DNA from: Petasospora fabianii
Taxonomy: Eukaryota; Ascomycota; Saccharomycetes; Phaffomycetales; Wickerhamomycetaceae
Direction of reading: 5' to 3'
NCBI GenBank assembly: GCA_022641835.1
Contig: CP048716.1
Coordinates: 186,001 to 250,000, forward strand
Length of the DNA: 64,000 nucleotides
This document shows, piece by piece, positions 60,430 through 64,000 of the stretch. The notes beneath the pieces were generated by a model that did no database searches, was not told the origin of the DNA, and saw only the letters and a list, made by a program, of their open reading frames with translations. The position numbers and the translations under genes were made by a program. Within the stretch, counting starts at the first letter, position 1, and each line of letters starts with the position of its first letter.

Positions 60430-60911
60430 TCTGATGTGTACCTAGTAGCTTTAGACAGAGTGTGGAATGTATGAAGAACCGGTTAGCGTGATAATTTTGT
60501 ATGATGTGGGTTGGATCAAAGCGCGTCTGCGATTGATGAGACTGCCCTTATTTCCTGCCGCGCTTGAGCTTTGAACGGAAAGAAGCAGAACCACAATAGT
60601 GTATATGAGCAGTGTAGTGATCAACTGCAGGAGAGACACAGACCTTGAGAGGGGCGTAGGTTTCTGAGTAGTCGAATGTCAAAAGAGATAAACCTTAGAT
60701 CAATTTCACTGTTGATTTTTCGAATCCGCGACGGCCAACCGCCAAAAATATAGTCGGTACGTGCAGCATTGTACACGTGACAGATCCTAGACATTATCAA
60801 GTGCCATATCAGACTCTTGTGTTCATCTAAAGTATCGAGGAGGAAAATTTGAGCATGCAATCAGAAATATATAGGTAATGAGTGTAATCTATCGAAGTCT
60901 ATAGCCTTGGA
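60430..60911. other. Intergenic: HOC1 promoter, MOG1 3' flank
   Basis: About 480 bp. A 62-codon frame (60451-60639, minus) could encode a hydrophobic leader but starts at GTG and has no homologue; not called. Confidence 0.4.
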
Positions 60912-61553
60912 TCAACCGAAGAGACCCCAGTCAGCGACATTGAGATTCTCGATGATCTGCTTCACCACATTGACAGCAAGCTCGATTCTCTTCAGTGCAA
61001 TATTATCACTATCAGTGGCACTAGATAGCTTCTGCTCAGACTCATGAATCTTGTAAAGCCCCTCGAGCTCCTCAGCCTCACCTAGTGGAACGTTGTAGGT
61101 GACGAGGAGATCAGTATCAACCTTGGCGAGCCTCACGACACCAAGCACAACAACAAGAGCAGGTTGGAAGCCCTTTCCTTTGGATTCATCTCTACCCCAC
61201 TTCTTCGAAGGTTCAATACCAACGCCGATATATGACTTTGTGGGCGGTGTGATTGTGGTCTTTGCCTCATCGATCGAGATGAGCTTCCATTCATCGGCAT
61301 CATTGAGGTGTGCAATATCGGCAAAGTGCTCCTTCACGGCATCAACATCGGCACCATCGACCCGTTCTAGAAGATCGAAGATGATTGTGTCATTCTTGTG
61401 CATCTGCTCGTAATCAGTCGTGTTTTCCGTAGGAACTAAGAACACCTCCTGTGTGTCGGGTACTTGTCTGAACTGGGAGGCATCAACGAGGCCGTCCGGA
61501 ATGTTTGTTGTGATGGCACCACCCCACAGCTCTTGTTCAGCGAAGCTAACCAT
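60912..61553 (-). CDS. MOG1: Ran-interacting nuclear transport factor Mog1
   Basis: 213 aa from the ATG at 61553 (MVSFAEQELWGGAITTNIP); three codons upstream begin with TTG. It matches yeast Mog1 (218 aa) in block order: ELWGGAITT, GLVDASQFRQVPDTQEV, IIFDLLERVDGAD, KKWGRDE, then the hydrophobic strand FQPALVVVLGVVRLAKVDTDLLV and the C-terminal ADWGLFG. Mog1 binds Ran and helps release GTP, supporting nuclear import; in yeast it also promotes H2B ubiquitination. It is divergent from UBA1 with a 328 bp promoter. Confidence 0.93.
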   Translation of the reverse strand: MVSFAEQELWGGAITTNIPDGLVDASQFRQVPDTQEVFLVPTENTTDYEQMHKNDTIIFDLLERVDGADVDAVKEHFADIAHLNDADEWKLISIDEAKTTITPPTKSYIGVGIEPSKKWGRDESKGKGFQPALVVVLGVVRLAKVDTDLLVTYNVPLGEAEELEGLYKIHESEQKLSSATDSDNIALKRIELAVNVVKQIIENLNVADWGLFG

Positions 61554-61881
61554 TGTGCACAAAAAAACCCCAAAGGAAACCTTTTAATGAGTAATGAAGA
61601 CGTAAGAGTGGGAAAGAGCGTTAGCTAATCATTCATTACCCACAAGAGAACAAAGAACAGAATGCGGAAATTTTCGCGTATTTGCTTTGAAATTGCGGGC
61701 GCGCGCGCGTCCGGTTGCGAGCGGGAGGAAGGTTAAATCTTGACGCCACCATGTCTCCTTGACACTATTGTCAACCATACGGACACCACCAGAAACTGCC
61801 ATTGGGTCGCAGAAGAAAGTGCCATAGGATCATCGACTTTATCCGCTTAGGGAACCTTCTTCTTCACTTACCTTCACAGCC
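61554..61881. promoter_or_regulatory. MOG1/UBA1 divergent promoter with a GGTGGCG element
   Basis: About 330 bp. CGCCACC at 61744-61750 (GGTGGCG on the minus strand) matches the elements between SHP1 and PUP3. A GCGCGCGCG run lies at about 61699-61708. No gene. Confidence 0.45.
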
Positions 61882-64000
61882 ATGTCCGATAAAATGCAGA
61901 TCGACACCCCTTCCCCAGCCCCAGCGGGCCAGGAGATTGACGAGTCTCTCTACTCTCGTCAGCTCTACGTGCTTGGTAAGGAGGCCATGCTCAAGATGCA
62001 GACATCCAATGTGCTCATTATTGGTCTGAAGGGTCTCGGTATTGAGATTGCCAAGAACGTTGCCCTCGCAGGTGTCAAATCCCTCTCCTTGTATGACCCT
62101 GCCCCAGTCGAGTTGAAGGACCTCTCAACACAGTTCTTCCTCACTGAGGAGGATGTTGGCAAGCCTCGAGCTGCCGTCTCGGCTCCAAGATTGGCAGAGT
62201 TGAACGCCTATGTCCCTATCTCTGTCGTTGATAAGATCCCAGAGGAGCAGTTGGCCAAGTATCAGGTCATTGTCGCTACTGATATTAGCATCGAAGAGCA
62301 AGTCAAGATCAACAACTTCACACACGCTAACGACATCAAATTCATCGCAACTGATACCAGAGGTCTCTTTGGTAGCGTCTTTGTGGACTTTGGTCCTGAC
62401 TTCACAATCATTGACGTGAACGGTGAAGAGCCACATTCAGGAATTGTGTCCGACATTGAAGCTGATGGTACAGTCTCTGTCCTCGATGACAGTCGTCATG
62501 GTCTGCAGGATGGTGACTATGTCAAGTTCTCAGAAGTGGACGGCTTGGATATCAACAATGAACAGCTTTTCAAGGTCGAGGCTCTCGGTCCATTTGCTTT
62601 CAGAATTGGTGATGTCACAAAGTACGGTACATACAAGAAGGGCGGTGTCTACACACAGGTCAAGGTCCCACAAAAGATGTCTTTCCAGCCGCTCTCCGAG
62701 CAACTGATTAACCCAGAGTTCCTTATCGCCGACTTTGCTAAGTTTGACCGTCCAGCCCAGTTGCATTTGGGTTTCCAGGTTCTTCATCAGTTCAACGAGA
62801 AGAGAGGTCACTTTCCAAGACCATTCAATCAGGAGGATCTCAACGAGTTCCTTCACTTGGCCAAGAACTTTGCTGAACAGACAAAGTTTGCGGACGATCT
62901 TGATGAGAAGTTGTTGACAGAGCTTGCCTACCAGTCTACTGGTGACCTTCCAGGTATGACTGCCGTCTTTGGTGGTCTTGTAGCCCAGGAAGTTTTGAAG
63001 GCTTGTTCCGGTAAGTTTAGTCCAATCAAGCAGTTCATGTACTTTGACTCACTTGAGTCCTTGCCAAAGGGCTTCCCAAGAAACGCTGATAACACTAAGC
63101 CAATCAACTCCCGTTACGACTCCCAGATTGCCGTTTTCGGTCTGGACTTCCAGCAGGCCGTGGCCAACTCTAAGACCTTCCTTGTTGGTTCTGGTGCCAT
63201 TGGTTGTGAGATGCTTAAGAACTGGGCTTTGATGGGTCTCGGTTCTGGTCCAAATGGTAAGATCACTGTCACAGATAATGACACCATTGAAAAGTCAAAT
63301 TTGAATAGACAATTCTTGTTCAGACCAAAGGATGTTGGTAAGGACAAGTCTGAGGTTTCCACTGCCGCCGCTATTGCCATGAACCCTGACCTTAAGGGTC
63401 ATATCGAGGCTAAGAACCAGAAGGTTGGTCCGGATACCGAGCACATCTACGACAACGCCTTTTGGGAAAGTTTGGACTTTGTCACAAACGCTTTGGACAA
63501 TGTTGATGCTCGTACATACGTTGACCGTCGTTGTGTCTTCTTTAACAAGGCTTTGCTTGAGTCCGGTACTTTGGGTACAAAGGGTAACACACAGGTTGTT
63601 ATCCCAAGATTGACTGAGTCTTATTCCTCATCCCAGGATCCCCCAGAGAAGGCCATTCCTCTCTGTACATTGCGTTCCTTCCCAAACAAGATCGACCACA
63701 CCATTGCGTGGGCTAAGTCCTTGTTCCAGGGATACTTCACAGATGCTGCTGAGAACGTCAACCTCTATTTGTCCCAGCCAAACTACATTGAGGCCACTTT
63801 GAAGCAGGCTGGTGATGTCAAGGGAATTCTTGAGTCCATTTCTGACTCATTGAATGACAGACCGTACACATTTGAAGACTGTGTCAAGTGGGCTAGACTT
63901 GAGTTTGAGAAGAAGTTCAGCTATGACATCAAGCAGTTGCTTTTCAACTTCCCTGCTGATGCCACCACTTCTACCGGAGCTCCATTCTGGTCAGGTGCCA
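61882..64000 (+). CDS. UBA1: ubiquitin-activating enzyme E1, Uba1 (5' part, cut by the window end)
   Basis: The frame is open from the ATG at 61882 to the edge: 706 codons of a protein usually about 1020 aa. The inactive adenylation half starts [16 protein letters not shown], with [16 protein letters not shown]. The active half has [19 protein letters not shown] (ATP site), [18 protein letters not shown] and [13 protein letters not shown]. The catalytic cysteine is in [13 protein letters not shown], at about residue 595, where yeast Uba1 has C600. It activates ubiquitin for E2 enzymes in cytosol and nucleus. No damage is visible in this part. Confidence 0.98.
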   Translation, partial: MSDKMQIDTPSPAPAGQEIDESLYSRQLYVLGKEAMLKMQTSNVLIIGLKGLGIEIAKNVALAGVKSLSLYDPAPVELKDLSTQFFLTEEDVGKPRAAVSAPRLAELNAYVPISVVDKIPEEQLAKYQVIVATDISIEEQVKINNFTHANDIKFIATDTRGLFGSVFVDFGPDFTIIDVNGEEPHSGIVSDIEADGTVSVLDDSRHGLQDGDYVKFSEVDGLDINNEQLFKVEALGPFAFRIGDVTKYGTYKKGGVYTQVKVPQKMSFQPLSEQLINPEFLIADFAKFDRPAQLHLGFQVLHQFNEKRGHFPRPFNQEDLNEFLHLAKNFAEQTKFADDLDEKLLTELAYQSTGDLPGMTAVFGGLVAQEVLKACSGKFSPIKQFMYFDSLESLPKGFPRNADNTKPINSRYDSQIAVFGLDFQQAVANSKTFLVGSGAIGCEMLKNWALMGLGSGPNGKITVTDNDTIEKSNLNRQFLFRPKDVGKDKSEVSTAAAIAMNPDLKGHIEAKNQKVGPDTEHIYDNAFWESLDFVTNALDNVDARTYVDRRCVFFNKALLESGTLGTKGNTQVVIPRLTESYSSSQDPPEKAIPLCTLRSFPNKIDHTIAWAKSLFQGYFTDAAENVNLYLSQPNYIEATLKQAGDVKGILESISDSLNDRPYTFEDCVKWARLEFEKKFSYDIKQLLFNFPADATTSTGAPFWSGA

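Noticed and set aside
60451-60639. 62-aa frame with a signal-peptide-like start upstream of HOC1
   Set aside because: Starts at GTG, which yeast genes rarely use, and ends 22 bp before the HOC1 start.

Overview
This window is ordinary chromosomal DNA from a budding yeast (Saccharomycotina). Almost every gene has a recognisable yeast homologue, genes are close together, and introns are short with GTAAGT-like donors and CTAAC/TACTAAC-like branch points just before the acceptor. CUG appears to be read as leucine: CTG codons at 3619 (OPI3), 28901 (PUP3) and 41878 (RAD51) fall where homologues carry Leu or Ile, so this is not a CUG-Ser or CUG-Ala clade yeast. Nine introns can be placed in five genes (OPI3 three, PUP3 two, RAD51 two, COX19 one, YEL1 one), which is intron-rich compared with Saccharomyces cerevisiae. 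I cannot name the species. I saw no mobile element, CRISPR array, rRNA gene or viral relic.

Layout. 1-8 kb: PITH-domain gene (cut by the window edge), HEM2, VPS20, tRNA-Glu(UUC), OPI3, tRNA-Thr(CGU), a minimal XRN-family 5'-3' nuclease and the GLFG nucleoporin NUP49. 8-18 kb: the Ras exchange factor CDC25, an unassigned single-pass membrane protein with an Atg8-binding-like motif, COX19 and the LAMMER kinase KNS1. 18-31 kb: a WHI2-like BTB protein, a Zn2Cys6 regulator, PRX1, YEL1, SHP1, PUP3, CMC2, tRNA-Leu(CAA) and PTH2. 31-42 kb: a mitochondrial RNB-family protein whose catalytic aspartates look lost, TSC11/AVO3 (Rictor), SKT5/CHS4 and RAD51. 42-52 kb: a Dal5-type permease beside an FAD amine/amino-acid oxidase, the tRNA exportin LOS1 and an unassigned Ser-rich protein. 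52-64 kb: a GPI-anchored acid phosphatase with an adhesin-like stalk, a multicopper oxidase with an N-terminal membrane anchor, HOC1, MOG1 and UBA1 (cut by the window edge).

Themes. Ubiquitin-proteasome genes (SHP1, PUP3, UBA1) share GGTGGCG promoter elements that resemble Rpn4 sites. Nutrient and growth signalling is represented by CDC25, KNS1, WHI2-like and TSC11. Nuclear transport is represented by NUP49, LOS1 and MOG1. Cell-surface and Golgi functions are represented by SKT5, HOC1, the acid phosphatase and the oxidase. The permease and FAD oxidase both have clustered GATAA sites upstream and look like a nitrogen-scavenging pair. RAD51 has a tandem heptamer array of SCB-like sites plus an MCB.

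The most unusual items are the compact XRN nuclease, the apparently catalytically dead mitochondrial RNB protein, the phosphatase/adhesin-stalk fusion, the type II multicopper oxidase and the possible autophagy-receptor-like membrane protein. I found no convincing multi-gene novel system.
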